This document shows, one piece after another, positions 6,554 through 13,061 of a stretch of 17,322 bases of DNA; within the stretch, counting starts at the first letter, position 1, and every line of letters starts with the position of its first letter. Under the pieces are notes generated by a model. The model ran no database searches. It was given only the letters and a program-made list of their open reading frames with translations, and was not told the origin of the DNA. The stretch covers positions 1-17,322 of the forward strand of contig JABDKK010000103.1 in NCBI GenBank assembly GCA_013002265.1, written 5' to 3'. Made by a program: the position numbers and the translations under genes. The stretch is from Candidatus Nitrosopumilus sp. Lineage in GTDB: Archaea; Thermoproteota; Nitrososphaeria; Nitrososphaerales; Nitrosopumilaceae.

Positions 6554-7009
6554 TTATTGGGTTAAGTATACAGGATCTTTATCGGTTTTTTGCAATTCTA
6601 CAAAAGTTTCAGTATTCTGAATTCCATCTATTTTGCCAATCTTTTCAATGACAACAGAATGAAGTGCTTCCAGAGTTTGAGCATATACTTGAATCATAAT
6701 ATCAAATCTGCCTGTAACCTCTGAAATTGATACAATCTCTGGTGTTTCCAAGAATTTTTTATGGATAGCATCCTTAAGTTTTGGATCTCGATTAATTCCA
6801 ACTGAGGCTTTAACTTCTATTCCAAGCAAAGAATCATCTATCTCAATAGTGAATTTTTTGATTAGTTTTTTCTTTATCAATCGCTTGATTCTGCTGTAAA
6901 GAACAGATGCATTAATTCCAAGTTTTTTAGACAATACAGGAACAGATACGGAGCCATCTTTTGTCAACTCAAAAAGCAACTTCATGTCTAGTTCATCAAA
7001 ACGGTGCAA
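6554..7009 (-). CDS. Lrp/AsnC family transcriptional regulator
   Basis: Likely DNA-binding regulator of the feast/famine family. The 151-residue product has an N-terminal winged helix-turn-helix (about 4-50; LDMKLLFELTKDGSVSVPVLSKKLGINASVLYSRIKRL in consecutive parts) and a C-terminal RAM ligand/oligomerisation domain (about 65-140; VKASVGINRDP, VSISEVTGRFDIMIQVYA). The TTG at 7009 is preferred over the ATG at 6985 because it retains helix 1 and because a TATA-like ATATTAAAT (7040-7032) is centred 27 nt upstream. It sits antisense between rpl11 and rpl1, abuts the rpl11 stop, and shares a 165-bp divergent region with rpl1. Control of rpl1-rpl10 is possible but is only inferred from position. 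Confidence 0.93.
   Translation of the reverse strand: MHRFDELDMKLLFELTKDGSVSVPVLSKKLGINASVLYSRIKRLIKKKLIKKFTIEIDDSLLGIEVKASVGINRDPKLKDAIHKKFLETPEIVSISEVTGRFDIMIQVYAQTLEALHSVVIEKIGKIDGIQNTETFVELQKTDKDPVYLTQ
6586..6591 (+). terminator. Candidate U-tract terminator for secE-spt5-rpl11
   Basis: T6 lies 33 nt after the rpl11 stop and inside the opposing Lrp gene, where it encodes part of a Gln-Lys-Thr stretch. No hairpin is evident. The call rests on archaeal U-tract termination and the absence of any intergenic space. Confidence 0.35.
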
Positions 7010-7174
7010 CGTTACAGGAAATGAGATTGAGATTTAATATATGTAGGTTTTGTGGTTTTTTTGCTTTGGAATTACATTAATTTAAATTAAAATATATAAT
7101 TTTTTAAAATAAAACAATCCTAGAAACCCTACCCACTAAACGATTTTAAGTAGGCTTCCTAGAAAATCTTCGTA
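7010..7174. promoter_or_regulatory. Divergent promoter region lrp-like gene / rpl1, with a 9-bp direct repeat
   Basis: The minus-strand TATA-like box for the Lrp gene is at 7040-7032. For rpl1 there are two plus-strand candidates: AATATATAAT (7091-7100), which would give a leader of about 53 nt, and TTTTAAG (7143-7149), centred about 28 nt before the ATG and giving a leaderless mRNA. The 9-mer TCCTAGAAA occurs twice in direct orientation, at 7118-7126 and 7157-7165, flanking the second box at 39-bp spacing. A CCTAC (7129-7133) / GTAGG (7150-7154) inverted pair lies between the copies. Confidence 0.45.
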
Positions 7175-7837
7175 ATGATTACAGAGGCTCAGCTGGCTAA
7201 AATGATCAATGAAGCCAAGACTGCTACAAAACAGAGGAAATTCAAACAATCTATTGAATTGATTATGAATTTCAAAGATATTGATGTAAAGAAAGGATTT
7301 GCTCTAAATGAAGTGGTTCAGCTTCCAAAGACAGATTCCCCAGCAAGAGTTTGTGTTATGGCCACAGGAGATATGGCTCAGAAAGCAAAACAAGCAAATG
7401 CCGATGCAGTTGTAGGAACAGGTGAATTAGACAAATTTGCAACCAACAAAAGAGAATCTAGAAAATTCATAAACAAATACGATTTCTTTTTGGCAGACAC
7501 ACAGGTAATGCCAGTTGTAGGAAAAACTTTAGGTCAACTTTTAGGCCCTAGAGGAAAAATGCCAACCCCAGTTCCATTTAATGCACCAATTGAATCATTT
7601 TTGCAGAGATTTAGATCATCAATTAAAGTTAGAACAAGAGCATCCCTGTCTGTGTCATGTAAAATTGGAGATGAATCAATGTCGGATTCGGATTTATCTA
7701 TTAACGCTCATGCAGTAATTAATGCAGTTGAGAAAAAATTACCAAACGGAGAAAAGAACATGAGAAGAATCATGGTCAAGACAACAATGGGAAAGCCAAT
7801 AAAAGAAGTACAAGAGGTTAAGAAGAAATTTGCATGA
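7175..7837 (+). CDS. rpl1: Large-subunit ribosomal protein L1
   Basis: Builds the L1 stalk that handles E-site tRNA; in several archaea it also represses its own mRNA. The 220-residue product has the archaeal two-domain layout: domain I at the N- and C-termini, domain II in the middle. Motifs: VVQLPKTDSPARVCVMATGD, the highly conserved LGQLLGPRGKMPTPVPFNAP (near residues 120-138), and the C-terminal NMRRIMVKTTMGKPIKE. The ATG at 7175 fits the family N-terminus (MITEAQLAKMINEAK). It overlaps rpl10 by 8 bp, indicating a coupled rpl1-rpl10 operon. No recognisable L1-rRNA mimic was identified in the upstream region by eye. Confidence 0.96.
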   Translation: MITEAQLAKMINEAKTATKQRKFKQSIELIMNFKDIDVKKGFALNEVVQLPKTDSPARVCVMATGDMAQKAKQANADAVVGTGELDKFATNKRESRKFINKYDFFLADTQVMPVVGKTLGQLLGPRGKMPTPVPFNAPIESFLQRFRSSIKVRTRASLSVSCKIGDESMSDSDLSINAHAVINAVEKKLPNGEKNMRRIMVKTTMGKPIKEVQEVKKKFA

Positions 7838-8696
7838 GAATAGAACTGTTTATCCTAAACGAAAGGCACAGATGTATCAGCAGCTACAAGAATTACCAAA
7901 AAAATACAAGGTAATTGCTCTAGTCAAAATGAATAAGGTCCGCTCTACTCAAATTTTACCATTAAGAAAAATTCTCAAAGGCGATGTTGAGTTTGTAAGC
8001 ATCAAAGACAAGGTTGCACAAAAAGCATTTGAAAATTTAGACATACCAGGAATTAAAGACATTGTGAAAGAGCTAACAGAGCAGTGCATGTTCATATTTA
8101 CAAATATGTCACCATTCAAACTCAATGTACTTCTAGCTAAAAATAAAATCATGATGGCTGCAAGAGGTGGCGATATTGCAAGTATTGACATTGTAGTTCC
8201 TGCAAAAAATACAGGAATTGCACCTGGACCAATGCTTACAGAATTCAAAGAAGCAGGAATCCCAACTAAAATTGATCAAGGAACTATTTGGATTGCAAAA
8301 GATAGCACTCCGGTACTAAAAGGCCAAGCAATTAATGAAAAGTTAGCATCAATTCTTGGAAAACTAGACATAAAACCAGTAGAGGCAGGAATTTCACTCT
8401 ATTCAGCATTAGAGGACGGACTCACATATGCTGCTGAGGAGATGGTAATTGATGTCGAGAAGATTAGAAATGAATTTGCACAAGCACACCAAGAAGCAGT
8501 TTCATTATCAATAGAAGCAGCATATGTTACTAAAGATAACATCTCACAGATCCTCAGCAAAGCATCTCAATATGCCCGTTCATTGTCAATTGAATCAGGA
8601 TTTATGACTGATGAGACAAAAGAGCAAATCTTGCAAAAGGCAGATGCTCAAGCAAAATCTCTTGCAGGACAAGCAAAAGATTACACTCCAGCCTAA
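7830..8696 (+). CDS. rpl10: Large-subunit ribosomal protein L10 (acidic protein P0)
   Basis: Base of the ribosomal stalk: its N-terminal domain binds 23S rRNA with L11, and its long C-terminal helix carries L12 dimers. The 288-residue product starts at TTG 7830 inside rpl1 (MHENRTVYPKRKAQMYQQLQ) and shows the L10 core VIALVKMNKVRSTQILPLRKIL, FTNMSPFKLNVLLAKNK and VVPAKNTGIAPGPMLTEF. The C-terminal part (about 215-280) has repeated A-x-SLSIE-type segments followed by I-x-QIL-x-KA, consistent with successive L12-dimer sites. It ends AKDYTPA, without the charged Glu/Lys tail and G-L-x-x-LFG motif common at the end of archaeal and eukaryotic P0. The frame is intact and ends on the convergent TRIC gene with a 4-bp overlap. 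Confidence 0.95.
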   Translation: MHENRTVYPKRKAQMYQQLQELPKKYKVIALVKMNKVRSTQILPLRKILKGDVEFVSIKDKVAQKAFENLDIPGIKDIVKELTEQCMFIFTNMSPFKLNVLLAKNKIMMAARGGDIASIDIVVPAKNTGIAPGPMLTEFKEAGIPTKIDQGTIWIAKDSTPVLKGQAINEKLASILGKLDIKPVEAGISLYSALEDGLTYAAEEMVIDVEKIRNEFAQAHQEAVSLSIEAAYVTKDNISQILSKASQYARSLSIESGFMTDETKEQILQKADAQAKSLAGQAKDYTPA

Positions 8697-9331
8697 TCTA
8701 CACTACCTTGAGCTTTTGGCAGATTCCAGTTATACTTTATTGCTAAAATTCGGATTCCAGTAGCTGAAATAATACCAATGATTGATGCAATTTGAATGTC
8801 TACATCATAAGATAAAATCACATAAAAAACTACAATCCCAATTATTGATGCAACAGCATATACTTCTTTTACAAAAACGATTGGAATCTCTCTTACAAAC
8901 ACATCTCTTAGCATACCACCACCAATTGCAGTAATCATCCCACCAAAAAGCATTGGAAGAAAATTCAATCCTACAATTTGGTATGCTATGGATGCACCAA
9001 TAATAGAAAATACGCCTAGTCCAACTGCATCAAAAATCAGCCAGATATTCATCTGTTTTTTCATTTTTGAATAAAGGTAAAACATCACTACCCCAACAAT
9101 AACAGTAATACTCACATAGATTGGATCCGAGAACGCATTTGGGAATCTTCCAAAAATCACATCACGTGTAATACCTCCTGCAACACCAACTACAGATGCC
9201 AATACAATAATTCCAAAGATGTCAGCTTTGTGAGAGATTGCTTTTGACGCACCAGTAACTGCAAAAGCAATAGTTCCCAAGTAATCAAGAATTGAAATAA
9301 ACCCATCTATTGGAAATGAGAAATCAACCAC
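8693..9331 (-). CDS. TRIC-type cation channel / UPF0126 membrane protein
   Basis: Integral membrane protein of the trimeric intracellular cation channel (UPF0126, YicG-like) family; prokaryotic members conduct K+/Na+, but the native role here is unknown. The 212-residue product has about seven hydrophobic segments arranged as two similar halves, each with a family signature: GVAGGITRDVIFGRFP (about 49-64) and AIGGGMLRDVFVREIP (second half). The N-terminal helix carries LDYLGTIAFAVTGASKA, also typical. The start is GTG at 9331, with an AT-rich box (about 9362-9356) 25-30 nt upstream. Its stop overlaps the rpl10 stop by 4 bp. It separates rpl10 from rpl12, with no functional link evident. Confidence 0.9.
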   Translation of the reverse strand: MVDFSFPIDGFISILDYLGTIAFAVTGASKAISHKADIFGIIVLASVVGVAGGITRDVIFGRFPNAFSDPIYVSITVIVGVVMFYLYSKMKKQMNIWLIFDAVGLGVFSIIGASIAYQIVGLNFLPMLFGGMITAIGGGMLRDVFVREIPIVFVKEVYAVASIIGIVVFYVILSYDVDIQIASIIGIISATGIRILAIKYNWNLPKAQGSVD

Positions 9332-9408
9332 TGAACAAAACGGCAGTATGATTACTAATTAACATTAATGAAAATGATCGGATTTTTGAAAAATAAATAT
9401 CAAAATTA

Positions 9409-9425
9409 AATTGAAAAAAGAAAAG
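9409..9425 (-). terminator. U-rich terminator downstream of rpl12
   Basis: Immediately after the rpl12 stop, the minus strand reads CTTTTCTTTTTTC followed by further AT-rich sequence, a typical archaeal U-rich termination region without a hairpin. It lies in the 98-bp gap before the co-directional TRIC gene, which has its own candidate promoter. Confidence 0.55.
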
Positions 9426-9429
9426 TTGC

Positions 9430-9735
9430 TTAGCCAAATAGAGAAGATAATCCTTCCATGGCTGCTTCCTCGGTCTTACCTTCTTCTTTAGGTTTTTCCT
9501 CTTTCTTTGCTTCACCATCGACTGCTGCATCTGCGGGTGCGGCTGCTGCTGCAACAGCAACAGGTGCGGCTTTAACTGCCTCATCGATGTTAACATCGGC
9601 CAAGGCTGCCACAAGTGCTTTAACTTGAGCTTCATTAACTTCAGCACCAGATGCTTTAACAACTGAGCTAAGGTTTGCTTCGTTAACTTCCTTGTCTAGC
9701 TTGTGAAGAAGTAAAGCAGCGTAAACATATTCCAT
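9430..9735 (-). CDS. rpl12: Large-subunit ribosomal protein L12 (acidic P1 type)
   Basis: Forms the dimers of the ribosomal stalk that recruit translational GTPases. The 101-residue product has an N-terminal helical dimerisation domain (MEYVYAALLLHKLDKEVNEANL, VKALVAALADVNIDEAV; about 1-58), an Ala-rich hinge (about 59-75), a charged Glu/Lys stretch, and the C-terminal factor-binding motif GLSSLFG. The ATG at 9735 is preceded by a strong TATA-like AGTTTTATATTATG (9770-9757), centred about 28 nt upstream, so the gene looks leaderless and singly transcribed. In the usual archaeal order it follows L10; here it is inverted and separated from rpl10 by the TRIC gene. Confidence 0.96.
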   Translation of the reverse strand: MEYVYAALLLHKLDKEVNEANLSSVVKASGAEVNEAQVKALVAALADVNIDEAVKAAPVAVAAAAAPADAAVDGEAKKEEKPKEEGKTEEAAMEGLSSLFG

Positions 9736-9756
9736 TCTATCGAGATTTTCTTAGGG

Positions 9757-9770
9757 CATAATATAAAACT
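9757..9770 (-). promoter_or_regulatory. TATA-box promoter of rpl12
   Basis: AGTTTTATATTATG on the minus strand, centred about 28 nt before the rpl12 ATG, in the 62-bp gap after the upstream co-directional gene. It is one of the best TATA matches in the window, as fits a gene whose product is needed in several copies per ribosome. Confidence 0.6.
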
Positions 9771-9797
9771 ATGGAGAATTCATACCTAGAAATTAAA

Positions 9798-10307
9798 CTA
9801 GTTCAAAATTTTTAGACTTCTGCAAACAGAGTAAAGTGTTCTTTTTAGATTTTTATCCACTAGAGTATCCATTCTATGTTTTAAAACACGCTTTGCTTCA
9901 TCTCTTTCTGAACCTGGAGGTAAAGATAACACAGTATTGATAAATTCAGGTAATGATTCACGAATCCAGCCATCCAGCATTGCATAAATTTTTGGTGGCA
10001 AAATATCACACTTGTCTTTATCAAGATCTAAAACTTCAGTGAAATTTTCATGTTCTACTCTATACACTAAGGCCAAGACTACATTATCAGGGGTAGGATT
10101 CTCTAGGATTTCACTAGAACGTTCTCCAGTTTTTCCTTGGTCTATCTTATTTTTGAGACCGACTGGATTTACTATAACACCATTTACTCCCACTTTTCTT
10201 CCATCAATTCCAGTAACTACACCAAAAATAAAGTCATTAAAATCACCATTCTTTTTTACTGAGAAGATATGAGTCCCTTCTTTTAGAGTAGGTTTCTTCC
10301 CAAACAT
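9798..10307 (-). CDS. Unrecognised protein between rpl12 and alaS
   Basis: I do not recognise this 169-residue protein. It appears cytosolic: no signal peptide or membrane segment. The N-terminal half (about 1-85) looks beta-rich with many Gly and Val (THIFSVKKNGDFNDFIFGVV, GIDGRKVGVNGVIVNP), compatible with a small barrel. The C-terminal half (about 100-169) looks helical and charged (LPPKIYAMLDGWIRESLPEF, DEAKRVLKHRMDTLVDKNLK) and ends SVCRSLKILN. Codon use resembles its neighbours. The ATG at 10307 has a TATA-like CATTAAAT (10338-10331) about 27 nt upstream, suggesting a leaderless mRNA. It is divergent from alaS and upstream of rpl12, so a translation-related role is conceivable, but only by position. 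Confidence 0.8.
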   Translation of the reverse strand: MFGKKPTLKEGTHIFSVKKNGDFNDFIFGVVTGIDGRKVGVNGVIVNPVGLKNKIDQGKTGERSSEILENPTPDNVVLALVYRVEHENFTEVLDLDKDKCDILPPKIYAMLDGWIRESLPEFINTVLSLPPGSERDEAKRVLKHRMDTLVDKNLKRTLYSVCRSLKILN

Positions 10308-10386
10308 GAGTAGTGTGAATCGTGTATTCTATTTAATGTATTATTAATCGACAATTCTTAATATCGGTTGAGAGGAGTCTTGAACG
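10308..10386. promoter_or_regulatory. Divergent promoter region, unknown gene / alaS
   Basis: This 79-bp region has a minus-strand CATTAAAT (10338-10331) for the unknown gene. For alaS there are two plus-strand options: TTATTAATC (10341-10349), which would leave a leader containing AGAGGAG (10371-10377) as ribosome-binding site about 9 nt before the TTG, or TTCTTAATATC (10355-10365), centred about 26 nt before the TTG and giving a leaderless mRNA. Confidence 0.45.
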
Positions 10387-13056
10387 TTGGATAAAAAAGA
10401 GATTCTAAAAGAATTTTCATCTGATTCTGACAGATATTACAAAGTAAAATTGTTTGAAGAGCAAGGATTTTCACGTAAATCTTGCTCAAAGTGTGGGAGA
10501 TTTTTTTGGACTTTGGATTCTGGACGAAATTTATGTCCAGATGATGCTGATGATACTTACTCTTTCATTGGAGAACCACCAACATCCAAGAGGTTTGATT
10601 ACACACAATCATGGAAGCAAGTTGAAGAGTTTTTCGTTAAAAATAACCATACCTCAGTTAGCAGATACCCTGTAGTATGTAGATGGCGTGATGACTTGTA
10701 CTTTACAATTGCGTCAGTTGTAGATTTTCAAAGGATCATGGGAACCAAAGTGGTTTTTGAGTTTCCTGCAAATCCGTTAGTTGTTCCTCAAACTTGTCTA
10801 AGATTCAAAGATTTGGAAAACGTCGGTGTAACTGGAAGACACTTTTCAAGTTTTTGTATGATTGGGCAGCATAGTGTTCCAAATGCAGAAGGATATTGGA
10901 AAGACGAATGTGTAGATTTGGATTATAGATTATTGACAGACCAATTTGGAATTAAAAAAGAAGAAGTAGTTTTTGTAGAAGATGTTTGGGCAGGAGGTGG
11001 TTCCTTTGGACCATCCTTAGAGTATTTTGTTAGGGGACTAGAGTTAGGAAATGCTGTTTTTACCGAATTTCAGGGAGATCTTGGAAAACACACAACACTT
11101 GATCAAAGAGTGATTGACATGGGTGCAGGATTAGAAAGGTTTGCATGGATAACTATGGGCACACCTACTGCATATGATTGCTGTTTTGGTCCAATCAATC
11201 AAAAATTATTTGAAAAGATTGGGATAGATTCAGATTCAGAAATATTACAAAAATACTTTACTGAAATTGCAAAGGCACTTGAAAATTTTGAGGACCTAAA
11301 TGATGTACGCCGCCATGCAATTAACAAGGCAGGATTATCAGATGATCAGCTAAACAGAATGATCACTCCACTTGAAGGAGTTTATCTAATTGCAGACCAC
11401 CTAAGAACTCTAATTTTTGCAATTACTGATGGAGCACTTCCAAGCAATGTAGGAGGAGGGTATAATTTGAGAATGATGTTACGCCGCATTAATGCAACCA
11501 TTTCAAAGCTTGATCTGAAATTAGACATTGACGACTTGATTGATACTCATATTGACTATCTCAAAGACACATACCCAGAACTTGATGAGAAACGCAATGA
11601 TGTTAAACAAATTCTAAAACTGGAATCTGCGAGATATGAAGAATCTAAAGTTCACATGAAGAAAAAAGCAGACAAGATTCGAGAGAAAAGAACACCGACG
11701 GTAGACGAATTAATTACGTTTTACGAATCAGATGGAATCACACCTGAATATCTCAAAGAAGTTAATGCAATAGCTGAGATTCCATCATCATTTTATTCCA
11801 AATTATCGGATTTACACCAATCAGACAGGAGAAAGACAATTGCAGAATTACCTCTTGAAGGACTACCTGAGACTGAAACTCTGTTTTACAAAGATGATCC
11901 AATGGAGTTTGATGCCAAAGTTCTCAAAGTGATTGGAGACATGGTAGTTCTTGATAGGACCTCATTTTATGCTAGAGGTGGAGGTCAGGAACCAGACCAT
12001 GGAAGTATTGCAGGATTTAATGTAGTTGACGTAGACAAGCATGCAAACATTATTGTCCACAAGTTAGAGGGAGGCACTCCAAGAGAAGGAGAGACAGTAC
12101 AATGCAAAGTAGATGCAACTCGTCGCTCAAACATTACAAAGAACCATACAAGTACACACATACTTAATGCGTCATCTCGTAAAATTTTGGGTTCATGGGT
12201 TTGGCAACACTCTGCATTCAAAGAAGATGATCATGCAAGACTAGACATTACACATCACTCTTCACTATCTGATGTTCAAGTAAAACAAATCGAACAAACT
12301 GCAAATGAATGGGTAAAGCAAAATCTCAATGTAAATATTGACTATTACGACAGAGGAACTGCCGAGCAAACATACGGATTTAGAATTTACCAGGGAGGAG
12401 TTGTTCCAGTAAAGTCAGTAAGGATTGTGTCAATTGAAGATAAGGATGTTGAAGCATGTGGTGGAACCCATGTCAAAAAGACAGGAGAAATTGAGTTAAT
12501 CAAGATTACAAAAACAAAACGTATCCAAGATGGCGTAGTGCGTTTAGAGTTTGTATCAGGTCCTACTGCACATGAATATGTAAAAGTCCAAGAAGAAAAT
12601 GCAAAGAAGCAATCTCAAGAAGCACAACAACGAGAGCAGTTAGAAAGACAACGTGAAGAAAATAAACAAAAAGCAAGAGAAAAGATTCCAATGCTATTAG
12701 AAAAAATTCTAGCAGGAGAATCAGGAGAGTTTGATGGAATTGCAGTCAACAATAAAATCTGTTTTACTGCAAGTGAAGATTTTGATGAATACTTTCATCT
12801 CAACTTTGGCAAAAAACTAATTGCAAAAGATAATCATGCTGCATTTTGTGGAATTTTTGAGTCTGGTCCAACAGTTCGTGTGATGGTCTATGCAGGAGCT
12901 GATTCAGGCGTAAATTCAGGCCAAATTGCCAAGAAAATAGCCTCAATTTTAGGTGGTTCTGGTGGAGGAGATGCCAAATTTGCACAGGGGGGCGGAAAAG
13001 ACACATCTAAAAAAGACCAGGCTATAGCCAAAGCAAAATCTATGATTTTAGGATAA
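10387..13056 (+). CDS. alaS: Alanyl-tRNA synthetase (archaeal type)
   Basis: Class II synthetase charging tRNA-Ala, with editing of mis-acylated Ser/Gly. The 889-residue product has the archaeal N-terminal extension with CSKCGRFFWTLD (Cys33, Cys36) and Cys50; the class II catalytic core (RYPVVCRWRDDLYF, NVGVTGRHFSSF, AGGGSFGPSLEYFVRGLELG, motif 3 GAGLERFAW, about 60-330); a helical tRNA-binding region; the editing domain with HTSTH (His587, His591) and CGGTH (Cys691, His695); a Gln/Glu-rich coiled coil (about 735-765); and a DHHA1 C-terminal domain ending with GGDAKFAQGGGKD. In related archaea I recall CGDPPC at the zinc site; here it reads CPDDAD, so the fourth Cys is Asp55. The start is TTG at 10387. 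It is 5 bp upstream of leuS and probably co-transcribed. Confidence 0.97.
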   Translation: MDKKEILKEFSSDSDRYYKVKLFEEQGFSRKSCSKCGRFFWTLDSGRNLCPDDADDTYSFIGEPPTSKRFDYTQSWKQVEEFFVKNNHTSVSRYPVVCRWRDDLYFTIASVVDFQRIMGTKVVFEFPANPLVVPQTCLRFKDLENVGVTGRHFSSFCMIGQHSVPNAEGYWKDECVDLDYRLLTDQFGIKKEEVVFVEDVWAGGGSFGPSLEYFVRGLELGNAVFTEFQGDLGKHTTLDQRVIDMGAGLERFAWITMGTPTAYDCCFGPINQKLFEKIGIDSDSEILQKYFTEIAKALENFEDLNDVRRHAINKAGLSDDQLNRMITPLEGVYLIADHLRTLIFAITDGALPSNVGGGYNLRMMLRRINATISKLDLKLDIDDLIDTHIDYLKDTYPELDEKRNDVKQILKLESARYEESKVHMKKKADKIREKRTPTVDELITFYESDGITPEYLKEVNAIAEIPSSFYSKLSDLHQSDRRKTIAELPLEGLPETETLFYKDDPMEFDAKVLKVIGDMVVLDRTSFYARGGGQEPDHGSIAGFNVVDVDKHANIIVHKLEGGTPREGETVQCKVDATRRSNITKNHTSTHILNASSRKILGSWVWQHSAFKEDDHARLDITHHSSLSDVQVKQIEQTANEWVKQNLNVNIDYYDRGTAEQTYGFRIYQGGVVPVKSVRIVSIEDKDVEACGGTHVKKTGEIELIKITKTKRIQDGVVRLEFVSGPTAHEYVKVQEENAKKQSQEAQQREQLERQREENKQKAREKIPMLLEKILAGESGEFDGIAVNNKICFTASEDFDEYFHLNFGKKLIAKDNHAAFCGIFESGPTVRVMVYAGADSGVNSGQIAKKIASILGGSGGGDAKFAQGGGKDTSKKDQAIAKAKSMILG

Positions 13057-13061
13057 GAAAA

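Noticed and set aside
7129..7154. CCTAC/GTAGG hairpin as an rpl1 attenuator or riboswitch
   Set aside because: Only 5 bp with a 16-nt AT-rich loop, and the region may not be transcribed if rpl1 is leaderless; too weak to call.
9324..9662. 112-codon Leu/Gln-rich minus-strand ORF
   Set aside because: Out-of-frame reading of the Ala/Glu/Lys-rich hinge of rpl12; low complexity and no independent support.
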